From Paramacrobiotus metropolitanus (Eukaryota; Tardigrada; Eutardigrada; Parachela; Macrobiotidae), in NCBI RefSeq assembly GCF_019649055.1, contig NW_026570225.1, forward strand, positions 1,302,001 to 1,366,000: 64,000 bases of DNA. Direction: 5' to 3'. Numbering within the stretch: position 1 is the stretch's first letter; each line of letters starts with the position of its first letter. The notes under the pieces were generated by a model that searched no databases, was not told the origin of the DNA, and saw only the letters and a list, made by a program, of their open reading frames with translations. The translations under genes and the position numbers were made by a program. Positions 37,701 to 48,946 of this stretch are shown piece after piece.

Positions 37701-40700
37701 TCCGTGCTACTCAACTGGGAGCTGGAATTCAAACGGTGGTGTCCGGGTTTTATTATTAAAACCTACTACGGCAATAAGAAGCAGCGAGCCGAGCTGAGAA
37801 CGGTAGGATTTGTAATGGTTACTGAATTGTTTTTTCGTTGTAATTTGAAATTATGTCTTCTTTGTAGGGCTGGACGAAACCAGATTCTTTTCACATTTGC
37901 ATCACATCTTACAAGATAGCCACACAGGATTCTTCAGTATTTCGCCGGATGCGTTGGCACTATTTAATCTTAGACGAAGCGCAGGCTATTAAAAACTGCA
38001 AATCTCAGCGTTGGATGAAAATTGCGGATTTTCCGAGTCAACGACGACTGCTGTTGACTGGTACGCCGATGCAGAACAGTTTAGAGGAAGTTTGGGCTTT
38101 GCTGCATTTTCTGGCACCGGAATTGTTCGAGTCATTAACCATGTTCCAGCAGTTGTTCGCTAATCCTATGACCGCTATGTCCGAAGGACGAAAGCCTCAA
38201 GATACGGCGATCGTGAAACAGCTTCATACTGTGTTACGCCCATTTATTTTGCGCCGCATGAAGACCGAAGTGGAAACACAGCTGCCGAAAAAGTATGAAC
38301 ACGTACTGAATTGTCGTCTTTCCAAGCGACAACGCTACTTGTATGAGGATTACATGTCGCGCACGAAGACTCAGGAAACATTGAAATTGGGAAACTATTT
38401 AAGTGTCATCAATATTCTGATGCAGCTGAGAAAAGTGTGCAATCATCCAAATTTGTTTGAAGAACGGCCGGTGTTGTCGCCATTAGTGTTGCACCCGTTA
38501 TCAGTGGAGTTGCCGTCCCTGGTTTTTGATGCGATCTGTAAGAAGCCGATCGAAGAATTGTCACAACTGATAACTGCTCCTTTTTGGTCAGTTGGGTCAG
38601 AATTCCCATCGAATCTTTCATCGCGTATGCGACATTTGATGCCGAAGAAACCGTTGATCGAAGAGATTCCGGACGTTCCGGATTCGGGACGAAGAGATTC
38701 GGCGTTGTCTTATCCGAAAAATCTCTCTGTTTCGCTAGACATGCTAGAGTTTGATATGGTTGATCTGACGAATGGGCCACCGTTTGTTCCAGCAAATGAT
38801 CGCAAGATCGAGAAGATTGTCACGATCCATTACGGAAAAACCAAGCGCTCTCGACCAGTACGGAAGAATGACGCGAAAAGGAATGGCATGCCGGACGATG
38901 CGGGGGAAAATACCGCAAAACGCCGGAAATTTGTCCAAACTGGGGGGCGCCTTGCCACGAAACAGCTCGCCGAGTTCGTTATTCCACAGAAAAAAATCAC
39001 CCAGCGCGAGGAACATCTGGATGTGCTGGACAAGGTGAATCGTGGACGATGTCGAGTGCGTGCTATTTTTCCACCGGATCTGGTTCGGCTGTTAACGGTT
39101 ATTCAAGAGGAAGAGGAGGAGAGCTCGGGATTCGCAAGCGGTTATCTGTATTGTCGATCAGCACAGAAAGATGTACTAGCGATAGGTCATCGTGGTCTTG
39201 GTTTGGCTGGATTAGTGGAGATGGGTAGCTCGACTTCAGCGGTTTTAGATGATCCGGTCATGAGATTCTGGATTGATCGGTAAGCCGCACACCTGTAAAA
39301 CGTGTGATACTGAAAACCTTTTGAGCTGTTTTTTATTCAGGGCATCGGTGGCTTTTGCGCCCGTTTTGACGAATACTCCTGTGTTGTCCGTGTCCAGTCT
39401 GAACCAAAGATCAAGTGGCTCAGTATGCAGAAATCAAGCAATTCTCGAACCAGCTTTAATAACTGCATTGGAACCGTTGCACCCTGTGGAACGCTTGCGT
39501 ATATTGAAATTTCCGGAAACACGGTTAATTCAGTATGATTGTGGCAAGTTGCAGACTCTGGATGTGTTGCTTCAGCAGTTGTACGAGGAGAAACATCGCG
39601 CACTGATCTTTACCCAGATGACCCGAGTGCTGGATATCCTGGAGGTGTTCTTGACGTACCACGGGTATAAATATTTACGGCTGGATGGTTCGACCGGTGT
39701 GGAAATGCGGCAGATATTGATGGAACGATTTAATCGTGATACGAGATATTTTTGTTTCATCTTGTCCACGCGATCGGGTGGAATCGGAGTGAATTTGACC
39801 GGAGCGGACACAGTGATTTTTTATGATAGCGACTGGAATCCAACCATGGATGCCCAAGCTCAGGATCGTTGTCATCGGATCGGTCAGACACGCGATGTGC
39901 ACATATACCGGTAAAAAATCCATTTTTGCGTGATTGGTTGATCCATTTCAGCGATAACAAATGCAAAATATCCGATGCGACGAAATTTAATATGTGCTAT
40001 GTTCATTGGTAATATTTAGTTTACAGTTTCCCATGTTGACGGTAACGTAATTTCTGTCCGTCGGCGTCGCTAATATTACGGATATGCGTGTATAATGGCT
40101 TACATGCTGTAGGAAATATGTTATTACTTCTAATTAATATACTTATGTGTAACAGTTGAGCAGACGCATATTTTTTGTTGTTAATTACTCTTGAAACGCT
40201 TGGATATTTGTGTTGTTTTTTAATTATAGGCTAATATCTCAGTCCACGGTGGAGGAGAACATTTTTAACAAGGCTAATCAGAAACGGTTGTTAGGCCATA
40301 TGGCTATAGAATCAGGAGAATTCACGACGGCTGTCCTGAAAAAGGTAATCAAATTCGAACATGTCAGCTTTCTGCACTGTTGTTGCTGATTGACCGATTT
40401 TTGCACAGGAAAATTTCAAGGACATATTTGGACTGAAAGATGACGAAACATTCGCAGAAATGGATGAAGACATCAACGAACTCGCTTATGAGAATGCTAT
40501 TTCGAAAGCCGAAGACAGCGCGGATGTGGAGGCAGCTAAAAAAGCCAAAGCGGAAGCCAAGGCGGTGGATGAAAATGAGGAGAACGATGACGATGATGAC
40601 GACGATGAGATCAAATTTAAAGCTATATCCAAGCTGCTTACGCCTGTTCAGTGTTATGGCGTACGTTTTGCTGAGGCTCACGTGCTGGATCAGGATGTGA

Positions 40701-41580
40701 TGGATGAGCTGGCTCAGCACCGGGTATGTTAATGCTAACTTTCGTTGTTTATGTTTGTCGCTGCGGTGGCGTACGTTTTTTTAGCGATTACTTATGGTAC
40801 GTGGCACTACGTGCTTATGTGGCTTCTTAACGAAAAGCATCACACTTGCAGGAAGAAGTAGAGCGTCGTAAAAAAGAATGGGAACTGATGCGTTTAGAAT
40901 CCGCCAAAGCCGAAAAAGCCAAAGCTGCAGAGGAAGCCGCTGCCCCATACGTTGTGGATCGCACATTAATGGACGCAAAGGTTCGCAGCGCAGCAACACC
41001 ACCTGCGCCTAAAGTTGTACATAAGATTATTACTACGAGATCATCTGCTAAAGCCCCTGCGGTCGTTAACACGCCCCCTAACCATCAGAAGAACCAGCCA
41101 GTGTCAGCGCCCATTAAAAAAACGCCCGTAATGGTTAAGGTTCAGCCACGAAGGCCAAGGCCGGTAGTGGTCGCCCCTTTCACCCCGCAGGTGCCGGCTC
41201 CCGTTGAGCCGGAACTACGGGAAGTGGCGGTGACGCGGTCGGCACGGGGCCGATTGAGAATACCAAAAACACCTTTTGAGCCTGGCGCACCGTCCGTGAA
41301 ATTCGTTTTTAGCGCCGCTGACTCTCCGCAACCGTCGACATCCTCGTCTGAGAGCGACGGGTGCGGGCGGAAGGGAAAAGGTTATACTCGTGATCCAGAT
41401 TTCACGGTGACACCTTCCCGACCGGCAAAGGCACCTCCGACACCCAACGGCCAAATACCAATAGGTCGGGGTGCCCTGCGATCGGCCAAAACAACCGCTC
41501 CCAGTCCGTCTGCGACGGTGGGAAGGAATGGGGGCCCGGAACGTATGCGAACGCGGAGTCGTGGCCGTGTTGACGAGTAG
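34768..41580 (+). CDS. dom: Domino/SRCAP/EP400-family SWI2/SNF2 remodeller, core and short C-terminal form
   Basis: It is the ATPase of SWR1/TIP60-type complexes that deposit H2A.Z. Exons: 34768-35134, 35206-35423, 35535-35720, 35781-35921, 36085-36262, 36320-36631, 36690-36742, 37117-37206, 37488-37802, 37868-39279, 39341-39910, 40230-40344, 40409-40723, 40852-41580; 1666 residues if the last exon runs to its own stop. The HSA domain lies about 195-290 (EKERKAKIAMAKKLAYAAKRWHEK over the junction, shown in parts). An acidic linker follows (EEANVPLDDFLSTLPPDYREY). The ATPase has Walker A DEMGLGKT (about 553), DEAQ box (about 655), a long inter-lobe insertion, then lobe 2 (LKFPETRLIQYDCGKLQTL; STRSGGIGVNLTGADTVIF; DRCHRIGQTRDVHIYR). 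The tail KLLTPVQCYGVRFAEAH matches domino/EP400. The stop at 41578-41580 precedes an AATAAA at 41832, suggesting a short isoform. Confidence 0.93.
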
Positions 41581-41831
41581 TTTCACGAGGGCGCGTTTTC
41601 GTTTTTTTATTAAGTTGTTAGAGCAAAATGACATGTTTGTAGCCGGATATTGCTTTTTTTGTTGCTCAGTGGGGTTTTTCTCTGCTTTTTTATCACGACG
41701 ATAGTTCTTTCACTTTTCTTTTGATGGGGGCATACCTAAATTAGTGTGCTAAAAGGTTTTTTGGAAGCTAGATTTTCTTGCAGTGTGATTCGATTTTTTG
41801 TTGTTCCTGACCACAGAAAAGACAATCTGGA

Positions 41832-41837
41832 AATAAA
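41832..41837 (+). terminator. Candidate polyadenylation signal for short domino isoform
   Basis: AATAAA lies 252 bases after the TAG that ends the domino exon 40852-41580. If used, it would end a domino transcript lacking the SANT-containing tail. Confidence 0.35.
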
Positions 41838-42242
41838 AGATAACGGTTGATGATTGGTGGGTTTGAGTTGTGGTTGTATTTTCGGACGTGGTTTGTTTTG
41901 GTTTTTCTCGGAAGCGTCTGGACAATGAGCTTGGCAAAACGTTTTGGTGGGGTTTTTGACGTGGTTTTTTGGGGTGGTTTTATCTCGTTCTCCCTTTTGG
42001 ACAAGCGGAATATAAGTGTAATAGTGGAAAAATGGTTTTGAGTTGCGATTCGGGTTGCCAAGCCTTGTCCAGAAGGGTCAAAACGAGAAACTCTTTGAAA
42101 ACCACGTCAGAAAATTGCCATTGCCTTACCACTTTTCGTCACCGGATGTCTTTTTACCAGAGAAAGCTTTCCTGGGTCCAGGAAGAGGAAATTATTAGCG
42201 AGGTTTTAGGATAAGGAAAATATTAAGACCTTATTTTTGTAG

Positions 42243-45200
42243 TTGTACCACAGCCTGGACACCGGAGAAACAATTCAGGTAAGACGCGCAGGGTAGTTCT
42301 TGTCAGACATCCGAGTAAGGCGATAACTGGAGGAGTAGCTGCTACATTCATACTCTCCTATATCTACATGCATACATCTAATATAGTGGAAATGCTACAT
42401 AATTTATCGTGCAAGAAGACAAAGTAAACTCATAACGTCTACTGCAACCTAATCGTACCTAATGGTAGTAACATAACAGAGATATAAACCAGATACATGT
42501 AAAGAGATATAAACCTCATTCATGTGCTTACTTTAATTTCTAGGCTCAAACTTAATGACTGGTGATTTTTTTGCTTTTGAAAAATTTCAAAAATTAAATA
42601 TTACGCAAAGTTATTTACATTTTTTATTCCTGGAATTAAAAGGTTGTAAGCTTTATTGTGCAGGTTTTATTAATTTGCCAGATGTATGAGTGCTGACAGT
42701 GCATCTATGACGTAGCATAATAGAATTTACAAACTTATTAACAGTCTTTTTCGCACAATTGGTGAAACTCAAAATGTCCCGTTAACATTTTCTCATGGAA
42801 TGTTTTTTAATTGTAGAACAAGGAATCGAAGAATAAATAATGATGTTGTTTTGTGTCTGTAAAGCAGTTTTCAGTGCAGTAGTAGTTTCTGCATTAGATT
42901 CCTGACTTACCTAATTATTATAACATAGAAATTAGGAACAAGAGGTGCAGTTGGTTCTAGAAAGTTTTGAGAGACACATGTAAAGAGGGCCGCAGTTTGA
43001 TTATTGAATAAAGGTTTGGTGACTGGTGGCTGTTTAGGAACACCAGGATCCTGACATGCCCATGTTTGACCTACGAGAGGGTTACATGGCTGACAAAGAG
43101 AACTATCTGGACATTTTCGATGCCCGAGATGATATTGTGCGAGACTTTCAGAAATGGGGCACATTGTACAGAAATCCAGCGCCCGAGCCATTTATCCCTC
43201 AGTTGTCGAAGCGGGCGAACAATCGCTGTAAGTTAATGTTTGTGGTTTAAATAGAGAACCTGGTACTTGGTAACTGTTAGGTTTGTGACTTGTTGACCCA
43301 GTATCTAAAATGGAAAGGCAAATACGCAGTTTGCAGTACAACTTATGCACGGTACGAATACTTTCGAATAGTAACGACGACACCAGAGGTGTCCCGCATG
43401 TATTTCGATAGATTAGACGGTCAGTACTTATACTTAGAGTGAGACAATCCATGAGTGTTTGCTTTAAAACCATTATATGAATATGCACAGATATGAAGAA
43501 TAAAGCAAAGAAGGAAGGAAAGCAGAACCAGGACATGAGTTTATCCGCCGCTGCCAAAGGCGTCAAGCGGAAAGCGGGCAATCCCTTCCAGTTCAGTTTT
43601 GATTTGGCCAACGGGAGAGGCACGCGGTTACCACCGCATATGAGCGGTGGTCGGGAAAACCTCATGGGCGCCGACTTTCCAGAGAGTTTGCCGCAACTAG
43701 AAGCAGCTACAGCTGACTTCCGTACCTTTGAGGATTGGCAGATTGTCATGGTGAGAGTGTACTGTTGCACGAGATCTGCTCAGTTTCACTGGTTCATACC
43801 GTACGACGTATGTTGATTATTTGTATGGAACAGACATCGACGCTAGTGCAAGGAACACCGCCGACGCCTACCGCGCCGGCTCCGTCGGCCACCAGCTGTG
43901 AGTTAGTCTCGTACGTATCCGCCGCATTCAATCCACGCTTTCGTCCGGTGCGGGATTGCCAGTTCCGTTTGAAAGCGATCCGGATGCGTGAGGACAAACT
44001 GGCAAATGAGGAGATTGTTCCGGTACCCAAGAAGAAGAAACGGAATAAGGACGATCCGAATCCGGCTCTGGATAAAGTATGTTGTGATGAGGTTTAGTTT
44101 CATGTCGATGGCAGCGTGATATCTAACATGTTTCCCTTCTAGTTGCCTATGTCGGTACCAAAAAAAGTGGCTCTTGCGGTGCAGGATGATAATAACAAGA
44201 CTCGAACCCAACTGTACCGGGATGTGTGCAGTTCCTTCCGAAATTTCGCTTTCAACGTTCCGAAACCGATTCGGGAACCCGGCACATTATCCCGAAATTT
44301 CTCTACAGCCAGTACGGTGTCGGGTGACGGAGCCGTTGGCGAAGACGGCGCATTGGATCCTCTGATGATCCTGAAACGACGGCAGGATCGTTCCAATATG
44401 AGCAAAAATTTCATAAATGAAAGCACCACACGACTGGCCGCGTCCCTCGGTAAGGGGAGCGTATATACCTAGCATATAGCTTGTTTGCTGAGTTGTGGAG
44501 ATAATTATTTTACCTACTTAATCACGGATACTATGTAGGACTTCGTTTTTTAAAAATTTTATGTAGATACGAAACTTTTTTAGGTTTAACGGTGGATGCA
44601 CATGGGCAGCCGACGCAGCAGAACGCTCTCTGTTCACCTACGCGGCCCGCACCGTCTATACTGCAGCAGACTCTGCAGGCCACGACACCGACCACGCCGG
44701 GCCCGCTTCTCAGTTCCGTGATGGGCGTCCCACCCCGGACACCCTTGCCTTCACCGCAGGTCTTCGCGCTGGGAGGTCCGGCCAGACGACCCGTGTTCAA
44801 TGCAGGAAGTGCGGTGAGTTTCAATAGGAATTCAAAGATGTGGTAAAGCCGTCATGCAAGATTGTATGTCCTTATTTGGTTTATGGTGTGCTGTTTGATT
44901 GGATCATTTCGTCTTTTGTCATTTTAGCGTCTCGTGAGCTTGCTTTTGTTTTTGTTTCTTCAATTGTTGACGGCTAATCTTAAGTTTTAAGTTTTGATTT
45001 CGTTTGCAACTGACAACCTCTGCCATGCTGTATTTCTTTCTGGTGGATAAATCGAATTCTGCTTGCTCTTGGGTGCTCGACTAGGCTTGCTGGGCATAAA
45101 TCAGTTGCCTAGTTTTATATCGGTTGTGTATGATCTTATACGTATGGTTTGAGGTCTTCATCGCTAGCTTTTTTCTGCAAATTTGGCTAGTAGCTTCTCG

Positions 45201-47028
45201 TACAGACTGACATTATCTTATTCGTTTTAGCCCGTATTTTACTGTTTTGTTCGACCTTACGTGGTATCTGCATTTCGTTTTTGGAACTCATTACACGGCG
45301 ACGTCGACATATCGGCTCTGAAGACACTTGACTTCCTGGGGTTTTGTGACAATTTTTGACTTCAGAACCTTTCAGAAATATTACTGATTTGCATTAGTGT
45401 TTTGTAGTAAGCATTGATATTTTTTAAGTCGACCTGGCTTGAATTCTGCACCGATGGTTGTTCTTAAACTGCCATGATGAAGCCCGTGCGCGACGAATAT
45501 AGTTTATTATTATTATTATATTTTGTCGAGGAAAACATAGTTTTTTAGTTAGTTTTATGTAGTAATATTGTGACAAAAACTGTACTAATTTTAATACACC
45601 AAGATTTTTGAAGCGTTTACGGATCAGCGGGTGCAGTTCCATAGGAGCCGCTGTAGCTGCGAGTAAACATGAAAAGTCACAACTTGTGTATGTGTATGTA
45701 TTTTATAGTCACCAGCACCCGGAAGTCCATTACCATCAATTGGATCGACCGCCATTAACCAACTGATTAGCAGTGTTCCTTCACTGGTAAATTCCAGTAC
45801 AGTAAATCCGGCGGCCACGACGACAGTGGCACCCACCGCAACCAGTCCCGCCATCCGTCCGGCCGTTTCTGTATCTAGTAACGCTAATAAAATCGCTCAG
45901 TTGCGCGAACTGTTTCGTCGTCTGGAGAGCCAAAGTGGAACGGCCATCGATGCCAACCGAGTGAAGGATTTTCTGACGTCCCGCGGAATAGTCTTCTCGG
46001 CAGAGCAGATCAACGATCTGGTCAAAGCCTACGGGTCGGGATCGTTATCGAGAGGGGCCGACGGCCAGGCAGCCGCAACTCCCACGACCGTCGCCGCAAC
46101 AGCAACTACGCCTACAGCTGTATGTTAGCAGCGAGACAAGTGTGGGGAAATGTATTTAATTTATTTCAATGTATTTCGTAGGTCCCGGTGGCAGCGGCGG
46201 CAACCGTTCCGAAAGCAATCGCTATTAACGTTCCTTCGTCGCCCGCCATGGTAAGGCTCCCTGCCGCGGCAGGGATTCGGCAGGGTGCAACAGGCCCCAC
46301 CATCAGCCTCAGTCTGCACCCCGCGCCACCAGGAACGGCGACGCAAGTAACGCAGATCGTTGGACGCAGTCCGGGGCCGGCCGTGCGGAGAAACGCCTCG
46401 GCTCCGGCGGTGACCGTTTTGAAAAATGGGCCAGTAATTAGTGGCGCACCACCGGTAAGAGGGATGTCGATTGTGTTAACACGTGTTGGTGAGACTTCGG
46501 GACTGATTGCAGAACGTCACCATCACATCGAAACCCATCCAGTCGGCGGCCGGCACCGTCCCGGTGCAGATCATCCCGGCCAGCGGGGGCGGTGGAACGA
46601 CAGACCTGCGTCTAGCGACACCGGCCGGCGGGGCTATCCACGTTAATAGTGAGCAGCTGAACCGCATCATGAGCCTGTATCCCGGACGGCACAGCATCCA
46701 GCGCGCCGGCAACACCATGTCGGTGCAGCGGGTAGTGGCGCCGGCCACCCCGGGAAGTGCGCCGCAAGCGCAGCACATCACCTTCGTGCCCAACCAGAGC
46801 GGGCAGTCCAATGTGCTGGTCATCCAGCAGGCCAACAACAGCAGCCAGCCCAGTCTCATCCTGCAGCCGCCGCTGCATCTGCAGAGTGCCCAACCGACGG
46901 TCGCCGCCGCTGCCGAACGCGGCACCGCCTCGCCGGTGGTCCAGCAGCAGCTGCCGCCACCGTCACAACCGCCGCCGCAACCAGGCGTTGCTACGCCGCC
47001 AGTCATCCAGACACTACCGGCACCGTGA
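42243..47028 (+). CDS. dom: Domino long C-terminal form (SANT region, low-complexity tail)
   Basis: These exons continue the domino gene by alternative splicing from within the last core exon. Exons: tentative mini-exon 42243-42278, then 43038-43227, 43491-43750, 43834-44076, 44143-44449, 44584-44813, 45709-46119, 46182-46454, 46513-47028. All phases fit (809 residues from 43038). A SANT-like region runs through RTFEDWQIVM, CELVSYVSAAFNP and VRDCQFRLKAIRMRED, where EP400 has EDWALLQAVK and SSKQCRNRYE. LDKLPMSVPKKVALAVQDD then NKTRTQLYRDV aligns with the EP400 NATHTQLY segment. The tail is rich in A, P, T, Q and V and carries one EF-hand-like block (45885-46045). The joining donor inside the core exon is not resolved; several phase-0 GT sites exist. 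Drosophila domino likewise makes DOM-A (SANT) and DOM-B isoforms. Confidence 0.8.
45885..46045 (+). other. EF-hand-like helical block in domino tail
   Basis: Residues KIAQLRELFRRLESQSGTAI then DANRVKDFL, GIVFSAEQINDLVKAYG read like a calmodulin-type helix-loop-helix pair. The calcium-binding loop is off-register: SGTAID has one extra residue compared with a normal G-x-I-D, and the acidic ligands are missing. Calcium binding is therefore unlikely. It is embedded in otherwise low-complexity sequence. Confidence 0.5.
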
Positions 47029-47938
47029 GAGGGAAATGGGGGAAAGGGGGTTTTAGTGGGAGATGGTTGTTTTCGCTTTTACTGATTGTTCATTTTTTGA
47101 GGAATAGTGTTATGTTAGGCTGTTATCTTTTTTTACTTTGCGGGATTTTTGATTGTGGTAGCCGGAAGCGACAGGATAGTTGGGTGTCGCACTGCACCAC
47201 GGGAAGTGATTAGGGGGGTTCGTGTTGTTTTTGTTTATCATATGTTTCCGTCTGTACTTTTGTTGCTTATGTTGTGTACCAAAGGATTTTCTGGACAGGT
47301 TGATCAGTGATGGGTGAATCTTCTTGTTAAGTATGCAAATTGTGAATAAAAATTATCAGTTTCAACGGTGTGGTTTGTGAGCCTCGAGCGGGGTACATCG
47401 TTGTCATGAGTTTTGACAAACAAGTTAGAACAATCGTATTTTGTGGGATCCACTGTCGAAGTGTAACCGTACGAGCAGATGCAATGGTGCACTGGCGATG
47501 TTGATGTTACTGTAGTTGCGAAACCGGTGTGGCAAGTTTGTGTACCGGTTGACGTTGCTGAGGGCATCGCGGTGCATTCGTCTGGTCTCTGCATTATTGT
47601 ACATATGGATGATTTAACGGCACAGGTTGTTGAATAGACGTGGATACGTAAGTCCACTTAAAATGAGAATGATATGAATTTTTATTCGTACTAAATTTTT
47701 GGGTTCTTATTTCGAGTTTGCCGCACGTGCCACTAGTACGTACGGTTGCGCTGGAAAATTACAGTAGTAGTACAGAACTAACAGAAATTGCTTCTAGTCT
47801 GTATAATTATAACAGTTATTGTGTTCACAAATAAACAGTCAACTTACCTGACTGTTTTAAAGACAACATTATGAACAAAGTCATCTGTTTAACTAGGACG
47901 GGCATGTTTGTGCTCGTATATTACACATAAAGCTGAGC
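47029..47938. other. Domino 3' UTR and spacer
   Basis: The domino 3' UTR probably ends after AATAAA at 47345. On the opposite strand, 47304-47657 is a 117-codon open frame with evenly spaced cysteines (PDECTAMPS, QTCHTGFAT, HHCICSYGYTS, KYDCSNLF). It has no signal peptide and no visible partner exons. I list it as a possibility only. The remainder is AT-rich. Confidence 0.45.
47345..47350 (+). terminator. Polyadenylation signal of domino long transcript
   Basis: AATAAA, 317 bases after the TGA at 47026-47028, is the first canonical signal downstream on the plus strand. Confidence 0.5.
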
Positions 47939-48946
47939 ATGCCACGTTATGACAATGATCAGGTAAGGATCCGGAGGATGCTGCACGTATCATGCGTGAT
48001 TTGGGTGGCTGACGTTGTAATGTCGTTGAGCAGATTCGCCGGGAGATTCATTAGCATCCGTGTGTGCAGTCTGCTATTCGGCGTGTACTATTTCCTCCTG
48101 GGCGGTTTCGGGCTGTTCTCCGCTCTGAACGGCCTGCTCATCTACTGGTCCGACCGCGATGTCATCGCCGACAGTCTGAAAGGCGTCACCGGCGACATCT
48201 CCGCTTCCGTGTACTGGGCGGCGCTGCTGTGGATGCTCTTCGGCGGCGTCATGATGCTCATTGGGATCCTGCAGATTGTGTCCATCGACCGGCGCTCGGA
48301 GGCCATGTTCCGCGTGGCGACGGGGTTGCTGGTGGCGGCCGTGGTGGCGCTCACGTGGGTGACGATGGTCTCAGCGTCCAATATCCGGCAGATGTACCGA
48401 GAGCCCAGTGTGCCGGATGAGCGGAAGGAAACAGCCGTTCACCTCACACAGCGATTGGTTTTTGTTACCGGTATGATACCGTATTCGTAAATGGTGCCGC
48501 TCACCGGATTCATACATTTGCCATTTTAAATTGACTTGAACCAAAATTGTTTTATGAGGAACATACCACGGGCCTGTGCTAGGTTCGGCAGAATGGGACG
48601 CTAACCTGAACATCTGTTAAATTGTTTGCAAGAGGCTTATTATTTCTGTAACGCTTATTATTTTTTCTTTCTAGGCTTATTATTTCGATTATTATTACCC
48701 GGTGTCATCTCTTGATTTACAACTGAAATAGTAGAGGTCATATGGCCACGATTTAATTTGTATTTAATTTGTATTGCGATTGCAGGAGCAATAACGGGGT
48801 CGATCGCAGTCGGCTTACTGCTCAATTTGTGCATCATGCTGGAGTCACGGCACAGATACTTCGAAAGTTTACTATTTCCAACCCACCATCCCGTGGCATA
48901 CAACAGTTTTCGCTCCAAAGAAGTCTTAAGTGAGGACATTATTTAA
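47939..48946 (+). CDS. Four-pass membrane protein, family not recognised
   Basis: Two exons, 47939-48470 and 48786-48946, join in phase to 230 residues; starting at the internal ATG 48020 gives 203. Four hydrophobic segments are visible: VCSLLFGVYYFLLGGFGLFS, YWAALLWMLFGGVMMLIGIL, MFRVATGLLVAAVVALTWVT, and one formed across the intron (LVFVTG then AITGSIAVGLLLNLCIML). Charged loops are short, and the C-terminal tail of about 40 residues ends SEDII. The spacing is like a four-TM (MARVEL/tetraspan-like) protein, but it lacks the CCG motif of tetraspanins and the W-GLW-C-C motif of claudins. The 48020 start is attractive because the preceding codons are diverse and a GTAAGG donor-like site lies at 47963. 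Expression and family are unknown. Confidence 0.72.

Noticed and set aside
43295-43345. A possible extra domino exon between 43227 and 43491
   Set aside because: Using the TATCTAAAATGG segment as an exon shifts the following exon into a stop. Direct splicing 43227 to 43491 keeps the frame open.
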